Source: Bog-473 sp963726135 (GTDB taxonomy: Bacteria; Actinomycetota; Acidimicrobiia; Acidimicrobiales; RAAP-2). Taken from it: a stretch of 64,000 bases of DNA. Positions 1 through 8,557 of the stretch are shown piece by piece (position 1 is the stretch's first letter; each line of letters opens with the position of its first letter). Position numbers and translations under genes: made by a program. The stretch is from contig CAVSBE010000008.1 in the NCBI GenBank assembly GCA_963726135.1, positions 2,170,001 to 2,234,000 of the forward strand, given 5' to 3'. The notes under the pieces were generated by a model. The model ran no database searches and was not told the origin of the DNA. It was given only the letters and a program-made list of their open reading frames with translations.

Positions 1-585
1 GAGCCGCTGGGCTCTCGGGCTCTCCGAGAGCCGGCGGGTCGCCTCCGAGGCGTAGAAGTCGATGTGCCCACCCTCTTGCTTCATGATGCGCTTGAGCAGC
101 TCGCGCAGGGTCGGGTGGTCCGACTTGTCCGACAACCGGGCGTAGCCGGCCTGCGTCGTCCATTCGTTGATCGCTCCCCACGCCATGTGCAGTGCGGTGA
201 AGGCGCTGCCGGCGAAGGCGGCCGAGCCGATTGTGCTGAACGTCGAAAAGGCCTCCTTGCGACGGCGCCTGCGGCGAAGCGTGGCGATGCGGGGAGCGCC
301 TGCCTCTTCGCCGTGCGCCTCGAGCACCCGGCCGATGGCCTCGCCGTGCCACATCTCCTCGAACACCCAGCAGGCGAGGAAGGAGGTGATCTCGGGGTCG
401 CGGTGCGCCGGGGTGAGCAGCAGATCGCGGAGGTAGCAGACCGTGTGGTGCTCGACGTCGTGCATGTAGCGCAGCGACCGGAGTGACTCGGGCGCCAAGG
501 GGCGGTCCTTGAAGTCGTCGAAGTCGATGCCGTCCAGGCTGAGACGGCCTGCCCGCTGCTTGTAGGACTCAATGGTGGTACGCAT
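1..585 (-). CDS. ferritin-like diiron-site protein (3' end beyond window)
   Basis: The reading frame starts at the ATG at 583-585 and runs uninterrupted for 195 codons to the window edge, so the C-terminus is missing. It has the helical pattern and carboxylate/His motifs of the ferritin-like superfamily: VEHHT near residue 45, FEEMWHGEA near 75 and EGGHIDFY near 175. These E-x-x-H arrangements would bind a two-iron centre. Members act as oxidoreductases or iron-handling proteins. The substrate cannot be told from sequence, and an acyl-desaturase-like activity is one possibility. No signal peptide is visible, so it is probably cytosolic. It lies 63 bp downstream of the SCO6745-like gene in the same orientation. 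The family assignment is a motif reading, not a database match. Confidence 0.72.
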   Translation of the reverse strand, partial: MRTTIESYKQRAGRLSLDGIDFDDFKDRPLAPESLRSLRYMHDVEHHTVCYLRDLLLTPAHRDPEITSFLACWVFEEMWHGEAIGRVLEAHGEEAGAPRIATLRRRRRRKEAFSTFSTIGSAAFAGSAFTALHMAWGAINEWTTQAGYARLSDKSDHPTLRELLKRIMKQEGGHIDFYASEATRRLSESPRAQRL

Positions 586-648
586 GGCGCCGGGTATTCG
601 GGACGACGGGACGTTCCGGATGTCGGGCGGGACGTGCATCCCGACGCC

Positions 649-1437
649 TCACCGCACGCGGGGCAGCCCCATCGGGTTGGGGAACGGCACCAGTCCCGAG
701 GCGGCCACACCGGCGGCACACCCCGAGAGCGCACCATGGAGCTCCTCGAGGGCACCGTCACTCAGGCCGGCGTACGCGGCCTCGGCCAACCGGTCGGTCA
801 GGTCCTCCACCCGGCCGTGCAGCGTGCGCCCGCTGTCGGTGGCGCGCCCGTCGGCGTGGAGCAGGCCCCGGGCCGCCAGCGACGCCGTGGCCGCGTCCCA
901 TTCCCCCTCGCTCCAGCCCCGGTTGTCCCGCAACACCTCGACGGGCACCCCTTTGGTGCCGGCGGCGAGCAGGTGGGCCTCGACGCCGCCGACCCCGTTG
1001 GCCAGGAGTGCGGCCACGTGCCCGTCCCCGCGGTGCTCGCGCAGGGTCGTGCAGGCCTGCCAGGACTCACCCAGCCCGCCCGTGCCCAGGGCCGGCGCGA
1101 TGACCGGCCACAGCGGCCTGTTGGCGGCGGCCATCATGCGGCCGGCAGCGTCGCAACCCGCCACGGCCCGCCGCAACAACGGCAGGGCGGCCACGAGCGC
1201 CGACCGGGCCTCGACGCCGCAGACCTCGTTCAGCGCCTCTGCCGCCGCGATGGCGCGCACGCGCCACAGCGTCTCGGGCGCCACCACGTCCCAGCACCCC
1301 GGGACGGAGGCGGCCACCATGCGCGGGTGGAAGTTGTAGAACGCGGCGGTCACCGGCCCGCGGCCGACACGCCCGAGCGGGGCGGCGCGGGCGGCAAAGT
1401 AGCCGGACCAGAACCGGCGCAGCCCGGCCTCCCGCAA
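649..1437 (-). CDS. SCO6745-family protein (winged-helix-like, function unknown)
   Basis: The 262-residue frame resembles the actinobacterial SCO6745 family, a conserved all-alpha, winged-helix-like protein of unknown role. Recognisable blocks are TAAFYNFHPRMV near residue 30 and DNRGWSEGEWDAA near residue 170. The C-terminus keeps a helix-turn-helix-like end (DSGRTLHGRVEDLTD). The start is unsettled. TTG at 1435-1437 is the first conventional start, but typical family N-terminal residues (RDLWVAAESVHAVTYF) continue upstream in the same frame to about 1515, where only a CTG (1498-1500) or non-start codons occur. The true start may be CTG, or a base may be wrong here. It follows qcrB closely. 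Confidence 0.72.
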   Translation of the reverse strand: MREAGLRRFWSGYFAARAAPLGRVGRGPVTAAFYNFHPRMVAASVPGCWDVVAPETLWRVRAIAAAEALNEVCGVEARSALVAALPLLRRAVAGCDAAGRMMAAANRPLWPVIAPALGTGGLGESWQACTTLREHRGDGHVAALLANGVGGVEAHLLAAGTKGVPVEVLRDNRGWSEGEWDAATASLAARGLLHADGRATDSGRTLHGRVEDLTDRLAEAAYAGLSDGALEELHGALSGCAAGVAASGLVPFPNPMGLPRVR

Positions 1438-1532
1438 CGCGGCGCGGCAGCCGGGGGCGAAGTAGGTGACTGCGTGGACCGATTCGGCTGCGACCCACAG
1501 GTCGCGGGCGGTGACCCGTCCCTGCCGCTGGC

Positions 1533-3095
1533 TCAGCGGGTGACCTGGCGCACGCCGGTGGGGGAGCTCACGGGCTCCGGGGTGCCACCGTTGCTCAACG
1601 GCTCGATGTCGATACGCACCGGGACCGGCTCGGGCTCCATCTCGACCCGCTCGTCGTCAGGGCGCAGGGGCGTCGGGACCGTCCGGTACTCGCCCACGGC
1701 CGAACGCTCCACGATCACGGCCCGCTTGCGCTTGCCGATGCCGTGCACGCCCTGCATCTCGCGGCACAGCTGGTAGGCGACGAGGCCCGCGACGATCGGG
1801 ATGACGATGACTGCGATCCGGAAGAACCAGAGCACCGCGTTGAGCGAGACGTGGAAGAAGTTGGCGAGGACGTCGGTCGAGCTCGCGCCGAACAGCGTGA
1901 ACAGGAGGGCGAACATGGCCACGCCGGCGGCCGTGCGCTTTGGTCTGTCCCGTGGCCGGTCCAGCAGGTTGTGCAGCTCGTCGTCACCCGTCACCCGGCG
2001 TTCGATGGCCGGCCACAGCATGCAGATGGTGAAGATCAGACCCGGGAAGACCACGGCGGGCAGGAAGACCTCGAGGGGCACGGTGTGCCCGAATCCGGTC
2101 AACTCCCACGACGGCATGATGCGCAACGCGCCGTCCAGCCAGCCCATGTACCAGTCCGGCTGCACCGCGTAAGAGATCTTCGACGCGTCGTAGGAACCGA
2201 ACTGCCAGATGGGGTTGATCTGGGCGAAAGCCCCCAACAGCGCTGTGGCAGCCGTCACCATGAAGAGGAAGCCGGTGGTCTTGGCCATGAAGGTCGGGAA
2301 CATCGGAGAACCCACCACGTTGTCCTCGGTGCGCCCCTCACCCGCGAACTGCGTGTGCTTCTGGCGGACGAGCAGACCGAGGTGTGCCGAGAGCAGCCCT
2401 ATCAACACCAGCGGGATGATCAGGACGTGGATGATGTAGAAGCGCGGAATGATGATGTCGCCCGGGAAGCGCCCTCCCCACAGGAACGACACGAGGTAGC
2501 TCCCGACGAGCGGGATCGACTCGGCGATGGAGTAGCCGATGCGCAGACCCGTGCCCGAGATCAGGTCGTCGGGCAGCGAGTACCCGATGAATCCCTCGAA
2601 GATGGCAAGGATCAGCATGGTGATGCCGATGAGCCAGTTCAGCTCGCGCGGCTTGCGGAACGCCCCGGTGAGGAAGATGCGACCCATGTGCACCACGATC
2701 GAGGCGGTGAAGATGTCGGCCGCCCAGTGGTGCATCTGACGGACGAGCAAGCCGCCCCGCACGTCGAAGGAGATGCTCACCGTGGACTTGTAGGCGTCCG
2801 ACACCCACTGGCCGTCCAGCGGCTTGTAGCTGCCGTGGTAGATGGACTGCGCGGTCGACGGCACGAAGAAGAGCGACAGGAAGACACCGGTGGCCAGCAG
2901 CACCACGAACGAGTACAGCGAGATCTCACCGAGCATGAAGGACCAGTGGTCCGGGAATATCTTGTCCAGGAAGACGCGCCCGCCCTTGGCCACCCCGAGG
3001 CGGTCGTCGAGCTCCCCGACGACCTTGCCGACCTGGCCGTAGGGGCCCATCGCCGCCTTGGTGCTGCGCTTGGTCTTGGCCGCAGTGGCACTCAT
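1533..3095 (-). CDS. qcrB: cytochrome bcc reductase, cytochrome b subunit QcrB
   Basis: This is the integral membrane subunit of the menaquinol:cytochrome c reductase (complex III) of the actinobacterial bcc-aa3 supercomplex. It carries the two b haems and the quinol sites. At 520 residues it is near normal length. The haem ligands are visible as His pairs in helix B (QMHHWA, His122/123, with His136 in VVHMGR) and helix D (His223 and His238). The Qo-site region and the long actinobacterial C-terminal extension are present. The start ATG (3093-3095) overlaps the qcrA stop in an ATGA, so translation is probably coupled. It is last in the ctaE-qcrC-qcrA-qcrB operon. Identification is secure from motifs and gene order. 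Confidence 0.97.
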   Translation of the reverse strand: MSATAAKTKRSTKAAMGPYGQVGKVVGELDDRLGVAKGGRVFLDKIFPDHWSFMLGEISLYSFVVLLATGVFLSLFFVPSTAQSIYHGSYKPLDGQWVSDAYKSTVSISFDVRGGLLVRQMHHWAADIFTASIVVHMGRIFLTGAFRKPRELNWLIGITMLILAIFEGFIGYSLPDDLISGTGLRIGYSIAESIPLVGSYLVSFLWGGRFPGDIIIPRFYIIHVLIIPLVLIGLLSAHLGLLVRQKHTQFAGEGRTEDNVVGSPMFPTFMAKTTGFLFMVTAATALLGAFAQINPIWQFGSYDASKISYAVQPDWYMGWLDGALRIMPSWELTGFGHTVPLEVFLPAVVFPGLIFTICMLWPAIERRVTGDDELHNLLDRPRDRPKRTAAGVAMFALLFTLFGASSTDVLANFFHVSLNAVLWFFRIAVIVIPIVAGLVAYQLCREMQGVHGIGKRKRAVIVERSAVGEYRTVPTPLRPDDERVEMEPEPVPVRIDIEPLSNGGTPEPVSSPTGVRQVTR

Positions 3096-4057
3096 GTGGT
3101 CCGCTCCCAGAAGCCGGGCCCGACGGCCTGATCATAGGGCGCCACGGAGATGAGCTGGCCCTGGTCGTTGTAACCGAGCTGCATCTGGGGCAGCGGCCGG
3201 GGGGCCGGGCCGAACTGCGGCACGGCGCCGTTGCGGACGTTGAACATCGACTGGTGGCACGGGCACACCAGGAGCTCGAGCTCCTGCTCGTAGAGGCCGA
3301 CCGGGCACCCGAGGTGGGTGCACAGCTTCGAGTAGGCCACGTACCCGTCCGGGGTCCAATTTTCGCGCCCAGGTACCGTCGTGAAGGGCTGATCGGACAA
3401 CCTGATCAGGATCGTCTGGTCGACGGCCTGCCCGTTCTCCGTGATGAAGCCGTTGACTGGGTTGACCGTCGCCCGCGGGTACACCGTCATGACGCCGCCG
3501 ACCACCAGCGTGTCCTTGTTGATCGGCCGGCCATTGGCGTCGACGAGCACCGTGCCGTTGCGCCAGTCGGTGACCTCGAACGAGTCACCGGGCAACGGCC
3601 CGAGTGAGCGGATGAGCGGGAAGGCGGCGACGATCCCAAAGATGCCGGCTCCCAGCGCGAAGAGGCCGCCCAGCATCTTGCGCCGCTTGACCACGACGGC
3701 CGAGCGCTCCACCAGCGCGGCGGACATGGCGTCGCGCTCTTCCGTCGTCGAGGCCAGCCGGTGGCGCTCCTCGACGAAGGGACCCTGCGGCATCAGGTAC
3801 TTGCCCCAGGCGGTGAGCCCGAAGCCGAGAAAGAACAGGCCGGCGCCGATGGCACCGCCGAGTTCCCACGGGGTCCAGTTCTGCCAGTACGCGGCGCCGA
3901 AGAGGGCCAGGAACACGATGCCCAGGACGAAGATGACGGCGATGATCTTCTCGACGCGGGCGGGATGCTTCGCGGCGTCGCCCATGTGCGGGTCGCTCAG
4001 GGCGGCGACCGGCATCGGCACCCGGGTGCGCGAGGGCTGGTGGTCCGCGTTGCTCAC
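3092..4057 (-). CDS. qcrA: Rieske iron-sulfur subunit QcrA
   Basis: This is the Rieske [2Fe-2S] subunit of the bcc complex, passing one electron from menaquinol to the dihaem cytochrome QcrC. The cluster motifs CTHLGCPVG and CPCHQS lie in the C-terminal third. Three predicted membrane helices (around residues 37-55, 64-83 and 130-150) precede the soluble domain, as expected for the actinobacterial three-helix QcrA rather than the single-helix mitochondrial form. Length is 321 residues. The start is GTG (4055-4057), which overlaps the qcrC stop as GTGA. The stop overlaps the qcrB ATG. Identification is secure. Confidence 0.97.
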   Translation of the reverse strand: MSNADHQPSRTRVPMPVAALSDPHMGDAAKHPARVEKIIAVIFVLGIVFLALFGAAYWQNWTPWELGGAIGAGLFFLGFGLTAWGKYLMPQGPFVEERHRLASTTEERDAMSAALVERSAVVVKRRKMLGGLFALGAGIFGIVAAFPLIRSLGPLPGDSFEVTDWRNGTVLVDANGRPINKDTLVVGGVMTVYPRATVNPVNGFITENGQAVDQTILIRLSDQPFTTVPGRENWTPDGYVAYSKLCTHLGCPVGLYEQELELLVCPCHQSMFNVRNGAVPQFGPAPRPLPQMQLGYNDQGQLISVAPYDQAVGPGFWERTT

Positions 4058-5052
4058 GAGCGCTCTCCGATCCAGAAGCAGATGAGGGCGAGCCCGCCCA
4101 CGCCGATGAGCAGCGCAACGAAGCCCTCGGCCACCGGACCGACGCCGCCGAGGCCGAAGCCGCCGGGGTTGGTCGGGTGCTGGATGCGCCCGGTGACGTA
4201 CGAGACGAGGTCGGCCACCTGCTGGTCGGTCAGGTTGCCCGAGAAACGGGGCATATTGGCCGGTCCGGTGCGGATCGCCTCGGCCACCTGCTGGGCGGTG
4301 ATGGAGCGGACCTGCAGCGACGGCGCGTTGGTGCCGGAGGCGAGCGCGTCACCGGCACCGGTGATCGTGTGGCAGGCCGCGCAATTGAGGGAGAAGAGGT
4401 CGGCGCCCACCGACTGGTCCGCCCCCTTGAGGTGCGGGTAGGGCACGGCGGGCACGGCGGGGTCGAGCGAGTTGACCCATGCCGCGAGCTCCAGCGCCTG
4501 CAGGGGTGTGAGCCGGGTCGGGCGCCGCTCGGCCTCGACTGCCTTCACGTCGGCGGCCGGCATGCGTCCCGAGCTGACCCAGAAGTCGATCGTGGCGGCG
4601 CCGACCCCCTGCAGGTTCGGCCCGATCGCGGCCAGGCCGTTCTGGCCGACCCCGTTGGCTTCGTTGCCGTGGCAGCTCGAGCACGTCTGCGCGAACAGCA
4701 GACGCCCGGCGTCGATGAACGACTGCGGCGGGTTGGCGTAGGTGATGTAGGAGCTGCCGTACGAGATGAGGTGGCCGTTCAGGCAGAACCGCGAGCTGCT
4801 CTTGAACGGGTTCCCCGCGTTGTGCACCGTCGCGGTCACGCCCTTGACGTTGACCGTGCCGCAAGACCGAGTCGTGACGTGCACGTTGGGGATATGGGGC
4901 GACTGCGCTGTGTCCGAGTGGCCGCTGGCGCCTGCCTCGGTGCCGGGGAAGAGCATCGCCAAGGACGCCAGCGTGGCGACGGCGAGGAGGCCGGCCGGCA
5001 GCAGGAGCTGGCTGCGCAGTGTTCCCCTACGTGGTGCGCGCACGCCTCGCAT
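4054..5052 (-). CDS. qcrC: dihaem cytochrome c subunit QcrC
   Basis: This is the cytochrome cc subunit of complex III. It replaces cytochrome c1 plus soluble cytochrome c in actinobacteria and passes electrons directly to the oxidase. Two haem c motifs, CSSCH and CAACH, sit in the middle, with downstream Met ligand candidates in GRMPAA and NMPRFS. There is an N-terminal signal or membrane segment and a C-terminal helix. I place the start at ATG 5050-5052, just after the ctaE stop; a TTG at 5076 would add eight residues. Odd feature: about 55 residues with two extra cysteines (VTTRSCGTV and SSRFCLNG) lie between the signal segment and the first haem domain, where I expect only a short linker. 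Confidence 0.95.
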   Translation of the reverse strand: MRGVRAPRRGTLRSQLLLPAGLLAVATLASLAMLFPGTEAGASGHSDTAQSPHIPNVHVTTRSCGTVNVKGVTATVHNAGNPFKSSSRFCLNGHLISYGSSYITYANPPQSFIDAGRLLFAQTCSSCHGNEANGVGQNGLAAIGPNLQGVGAATIDFWVSSGRMPAADVKAVEAERRPTRLTPLQALELAAWVNSLDPAVPAVPYPHLKGADQSVGADLFSLNCAACHTITGAGDALASGTNAPSLQVRSITAQQVAEAIRTGPANMPRFSGNLTDQQVADLVSYVTGRIQHPTNPGGFGLGGVGPVAEGFVALLIGVGGLALICFWIGERS

Positions 5053-5054
5053 GG

Positions 5055-5657
5055 CTACTTGAGGAGGAACAGGCAACTGTAGAGCCCGACCCAGACGATG
5101 TCGACAAAGTGCCAGTAGTACGAGATGCCCTGCATCGCTGACAGCTCCCCGGGGTCACCGCCGATGTCGCCGCGCATACGACCGAGGAAGAAGGTCATGG
5201 CCAGCAGCCCGATGAAGACGTGGAGGCCGTGCAGGCCGGACATGATATAGAAGAGCGAGCCGTAGGAGTTCGTGTACCAGCGGGTGGGGCTGAACAGCCA
5301 TTCGAACGCCTGGTTCCCGAGGAAGGCCATCCCGAGGATGATGGTGGCGACGACCCAGAGGCGAGCAGAGCGTCGTCGTCGCCATTCAGCCTGGTAGACG
5401 GCGTACTGCATCGTGAAGCTCGACGACACCAGGACGAGCGTGAAGATACCGGCCCGCACCACGTCGAGCTCGGTGCCGGCGGGCGGCCAGGGGCCGATGG
5501 TGTTGGCCCGGATGGTGAAGAACGCCGCGAAGAGCCCGCTGAAGAACATCAGCTCGGACCCCAACCAGATCATGACGCCGATCGCCAACATGGGTGGGCG
5601 GTCGTGGACGATCTTTCCCTGTGGCGCGGGGACCTCCGCCGAGACAGCCTGGGTCAC
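5055..5657 (-). CDS. ctaE: cytochrome c oxidase subunit III CtaE
   Basis: This is subunit III of the aa3 oxidase, a five-helix inner-membrane protein that stabilises the catalytic subunit and proton uptake. At 200 residues it is the usual actinobacterial length. Typical blocks are MIWLGSELMFFSGLFAAFF near the N-terminus, SGLHGLHVFIGL near residue 145 and YYWHFVDIVWVGLY at the C-terminus. The start is taken as GTG 5655-5657, seven bases after a TAGAAA hexamer, which fits a leaderless transcript. The same frame stays open far upstream into the helD region, but that part is not coding. The gene heads ctaE-qcrCAB, a layout conserved across actinobacteria. Subunits I and II are not in this window. 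Confidence 0.95.
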   Translation of the reverse strand: MTQAVSAEVPAPQGKIVHDRPPMLAIGVMIWLGSELMFFSGLFAAFFTIRANTIGPWPPAGTELDVVRAGIFTLVLVSSSFTMQYAVYQAEWRRRRSARLWVVATIILGMAFLGNQAFEWLFSPTRWYTNSYGSLFYIMSGLHGLHVFIGLLAMTFFLGRMRGDIGGDPGELSAMQGISYYWHFVDIVWVGLYSCLFLLK

Positions 5658-5664
5658 AGCGCAA

Positions 5665-5670
5665 TTTCTA
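5665..5670 (-). promoter_or_regulatory. -10 element of ctaE-qcrCAB, leaderless type
   Basis: Reading the minus strand, TAGAAA lies seven bases before the GTG start of ctaE. The same hexamer occurs upstream of nuoA. No Shine-Dalgarno sequence precedes the start, consistent with transcription beginning at or next to the GTG. No clear -35 was found. Confidence 0.45.
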
Positions 5671-5743
5671 GTCGACCGGGAGCCGGAAGCGCCAACCAGC
5701 AGGTAGGGGATCGCGCCCCTGGTGGGGACGCTGAACGCCCTGG

Positions 5744-8122
5744 TCAGTGCAGGTGGATCGGGAGCGGCTCCGCGTGCACGACGGTCAGCCGTTTGGTGGG
5801 CCTGGTGAAGGCGACGTAGAGGGTCCGCAAGCCCCGTGTCGTGGCGACCGGCGGGCCCTCGCCTCCGGTGTCGTCGCCCACCGCCGCGACGAGCGACGGC
5901 TCCACGACGATCACCGAGTCGAACTCGAGACCGTTGGTCTCGTCGGCGGGCAGCACGACCAGGCCCGCCGCGAGGCCGTCGCCCGACGGATCGCGCGGAT
6001 CGATGGGGTCGAGGCCCGCCTCGTCGAGCGCCCGCGTCAGCTCGGGGAGCATCACGGCCGGGCCCAGCACGGCCACCCTCCCGGGTGCGACGGCAGCCGT
6101 CTCCGCGCGGGCGAGCTCGACCAGCGTGCTCGGCAACCCGGCGCGCCTGACCGGGACGAGGCGCGGCGTCGAGCCCGACTGACGGACGGGTCGAGGCGGC
6201 GCGATGCCAGGTGCCGCGACGGCGAGGACCTGTGCAGCCAGCGCCACGACCTCCGCCGGCGTGCGGTAGCTGACGGTGAGCTCCACCAGGCGCGGCGGGC
6301 GCTGCGGGCTCAGGTGGCGTGTGATGTCGTCCCAGCTCTCCGGCGCCCATGGGCCGGTCGCCTGCGCAATGTCGCCCACGACCGTCATGGAGCCCGAGAG
6401 CGATCGCCGTGCCAGCATGCGCAGCTGCATCGGGGAGAGATCCTGCACCTCGTCGACCACGATGTGGCCGAAGGAGCGGAGCTCCTCTTCGCCGCCGGTG
6501 CTCGGACTGGCCGCCGGGGCCGGTGAGGCCGACAAACCCTGGGGCCAGAACCCGACGTCTTGCGCAAGCGCCTCCTCGTTGCGCTGCGCCCTGGCCCGTC
6601 CCGGCCGGGGGGCCCGACGGGGGCCCAAAAGGGTGCGGGACTCGTCGATGAGCGCCGTGTCGGCCACGGTCCACTGCACGGCGGGGAGCGCGGCGCTGCG
6701 CTGACGGTGGAGACGCTGGACCTCCGCCGTAGTGAGGATCCCCTTCCCGGCCGCGGCCAGCAGCGGACGGGCGCCGAGGAGGTCGTGGAGGAACTCGTGC
6801 GGGGAGAGACGCGGCCACATCCGGTCCAGGATCTCGGCCACCTCGGGCAACCGGCGCAGCCGCTGCGCCAGGTCGTGCTGCTCTTCGGGAGTGGGAGGCT
6901 CGTCGGCCGTCGCCGCCTCCGAAGCGGACACACCGCTCCGGCTCAACCGCGTCCGGTACTCGTCGGCCAGCGCGCGCAGCACCTGCGTCTCCACGAAGCG
7001 CCGGCGGGCGTTGTGCGTGCCCGGCCTGCGGCGCGCGTGCGCGACGATGTCCTCGGTCGTCTGGGCGCGCAGCCGCAGCACACCCGCCCCGAACGGCACC
7101 TCGGCGTCGTCCCGCAATGGGCGCTGGCGGGTGCGCACGGCCCGTGCCAGCACCTTGACCATCCGTGCGTCGCCTTTCAGCTTGGCGACGGCCGGGTCGT
7201 CGGCACCGCGCACGCGCACCTCGGGCACGAGGCCCGCCACCGTCGAGAGGCTCACCCCGGTCTCGCCCAGCGACGGCAGGACCTGCTCGATGTAGCGCAG
7301 GAACAGCGGGTTCGGCCCGACGACCAGCACGCCCTGGCGCTCGAGTGGGAAGCGGTGCGTGTAGAGGAGGTAGGCGGCGCGGTGCAGCGCCACCGCCGTC
7401 TTGCCCGTTCCGGGACCACCCTGGACCACGAGCACGCCGGTGAGTGGCGAGCGGATGATCTCGTCCTGCTCGCGCTGGATGGTGCCGATGATGTCGCCCA
7501 TGTGGCCCGTGCGGGCCTGGCCCAGGGCGGAGAGGAGCGCACCCGGGCCACCGAGGACCAGCCCGTCGGAGAGCAGGCGTTCACCACCGTCGCGGGCCGA
7601 CGGCTGACCGGCCTCGGGCGGCGCCAGCGCGTGCCCGTCGGGGTCGACGAAGTACTCGTCCTCCAGACCGAGCACGATCCGGCCACGCACCGCCAGATGC
7701 CGGCGCCGTGCCAGCCCTTGGGGATCGAGACCGGTCGCCCGGTAGAAGGGCTCGGCCACCGGGGCGCGCCAGTCGACGACGAGCGGTTCGTGGTCCGGCC
7801 CCGAGACTGCCAGGCGGCCGATGTGGAACGACTCGCCCAGCGCCGGGCCGTCGGAGCCGGCCGCCGGCCCGGCCCCCGGTTCGGGGAGGCGGTCGATCCG
7901 GCCGAAGTAGAGGGCCTGGTCGCCGACGTCGAGTTGTTCCAGCCGGGCCAGGCTGGTGCGGACCACGATGTCGCGCTCGGTGCGCGACTGGAAGGTGCCG
8001 CCACGGCCGAGGTCGAGCACGCCCTGCAGCATCTGGCGCGCCTCGCCCCGCATGAACTCCAACCCGTCGTAGGCACGGTTGAGGAATTCCTGCTCATCCT
8101 GCAGATCCGGATGTCCGGGCAC
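5744..8122 (-). CDS. helD: HelD/HelR-type RNA polymerase recycling ATPase (UvrD-like helicase fold)
   Basis: This 792-residue superfamily-1 ATPase matches HelD proteins, which bind stalled RNA polymerase and strip it from nucleic acid using ATP. Visible parts are an N-terminal coiled region (residues 1-60), the RNAP-facing insert, a Walker A GGPGTGKTAVALHRAAYLL near 235, a Walker B-like HIVVDEVQDLSPMQ near 555, VVGDIAQAT near 590, and C-terminal helicase motifs ending TLYVAFTRPTKRLTVVHA. The start is GTG 8120-8122 with a strong purine-rich ribosome site (AAGGGGAG). A -10 TAGACT lies further upstream at 8161-8166. The gene is single and divergent from ybjQ. Actinobacterial homologues include rifampicin-protective HelR, but nothing here assigns resistance. 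The alternative, a DNA helicase IV, is less likely given the N-terminal extension. Confidence 0.88.
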   Translation of the reverse strand: MPGHPDLQDEQEFLNRAYDGLEFMRGEARQMLQGVLDLGRGGTFQSRTERDIVVRTSLARLEQLDVGDQALYFGRIDRLPEPGAGPAAGSDGPALGESFHIGRLAVSGPDHEPLVVDWRAPVAEPFYRATGLDPQGLARRRHLAVRGRIVLGLEDEYFVDPDGHALAPPEAGQPSARDGGERLLSDGLVLGGPGALLSALGQARTGHMGDIIGTIQREQDEIIRSPLTGVLVVQGGPGTGKTAVALHRAAYLLYTHRFPLERQGVLVVGPNPLFLRYIEQVLPSLGETGVSLSTVAGLVPEVRVRGADDPAVAKLKGDARMVKVLARAVRTRQRPLRDDAEVPFGAGVLRLRAQTTEDIVAHARRRPGTHNARRRFVETQVLRALADEYRTRLSRSGVSASEAATADEPPTPEEQHDLAQRLRRLPEVAEILDRMWPRLSPHEFLHDLLGARPLLAAAGKGILTTAEVQRLHRQRSAALPAVQWTVADTALIDESRTLLGPRRAPRPGRARAQRNEEALAQDVGFWPQGLSASPAPAASPSTGGEEELRSFGHIVVDEVQDLSPMQLRMLARRSLSGSMTVVGDIAQATGPWAPESWDDITRHLSPQRPPRLVELTVSYRTPAEVVALAAQVLAVAAPGIAPPRPVRQSGSTPRLVPVRRAGLPSTLVELARAETAAVAPGRVAVLGPAVMLPELTRALDEAGLDPIDPRDPSGDGLAAGLVVLPADETNGLEFDSVIVVEPSLVAAVGDDTGGEGPPVATTRGLRTLYVAFTRPTKRLTVVHAEPLPIHLH

Positions 8123-8160
8123 CTCTCCCCTTTCTCCCCTGGCCCACGGGGAAACGGTTC

Positions 8161-8166
8161 AGTCTA
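8161..8166 (-). promoter_or_regulatory. -10 element of helD
   Basis: TAGACT on the minus strand, about 38 bases before the helD GTG. This leaves room for a short leader containing the AAGGGGAG ribosome site. Confidence 0.4.
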
Positions 8167-8205
8167 GACGCCCCGCGACGCCGGGGAGGCCGGGGTGGTG
8201 ACGCC

Positions 8206-8211
8206 TACGAT
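8206..8211 (+). promoter_or_regulatory. -10 element of ybjQ-hemE-hemH-hemY-lnt
   Basis: TACGAT precedes the ybjQ-like ATG by 22 bases, leaving a short leader that holds the ribosome site GAAAGGA (8222-8228). It is the only plausible promoter seen before the tightly packed downstream haem genes. Confidence 0.4.
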
Positions 8212-8233
8212 GAGCCCGACCGAAAGGATTGCC

Positions 8234-8557
8234 ATGTTGATTTCGACCATGAACGACGTGCCGGGCTGCAAGGTGACGTCGGTGCTGGGCGAGGTCTTCG
8301 GCCTCACCGTCCGCTCGCGCAACGTCGGCTCCCAGTTCGGCGCGGCCTTCAAGTCGCTGGCCGGGGGCGAGCTCAAGGGGATGACGAAGAACCTGCAGTT
8401 GAGCCGAGAGGACGTCGTGAACCGCATGGTGGCCGAGGCGGAGGCCCGGGGTGGCAACGCAGTGCTGGCCATGCGGTTCGACACGTCGGAGATGGGTGGG
8501 AACTGGACGGAGATCTGCGCGTACGGCACGGCTGTCGTCATAGAGCCGATCGAGTGA
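8234..8557 (+). CDS. YbjQ/UPF0145 family protein
   Basis: This 107-residue protein matches the UPF0145 (YbjQ-like) family, small oligomeric proteins whose biochemical role is unknown. The core runs from VPGCKVTSVLGEVFG through the centre (SREDVVNRMVAEAEARGGNA) to the C-terminal CAYGTAVVIEP. I start at ATG 8234, which has the ribosome site AAAGGA six bases upstream and gives the standard family length. An upstream in-frame GTG at 8195 would add 13 atypical residues. The stop overlaps the hemE GTG (GTGA), so the gene heads the hemE-hemH-hemY-lnt run, though no functional link to haem is known. Confidence 0.88.
   Translation: MLISTMNDVPGCKVTSVLGEVFGLTVRSRNVGSQFGAAFKSLAGGELKGMTKNLQLSREDVVNRMVAEAEARGGNAVLAMRFDTSEMGGNWTEICAYGTAVVIEPIE

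Noticed and set aside
5671..6818. The ctaE frame stays open upstream, giving a 587-residue reading
   Set aside because: The upstream part is Arg/Gly/Ala-rich antisense-frame text within helD; CtaE homology begins only at about residue 388, and a leaderless GTG start fits.
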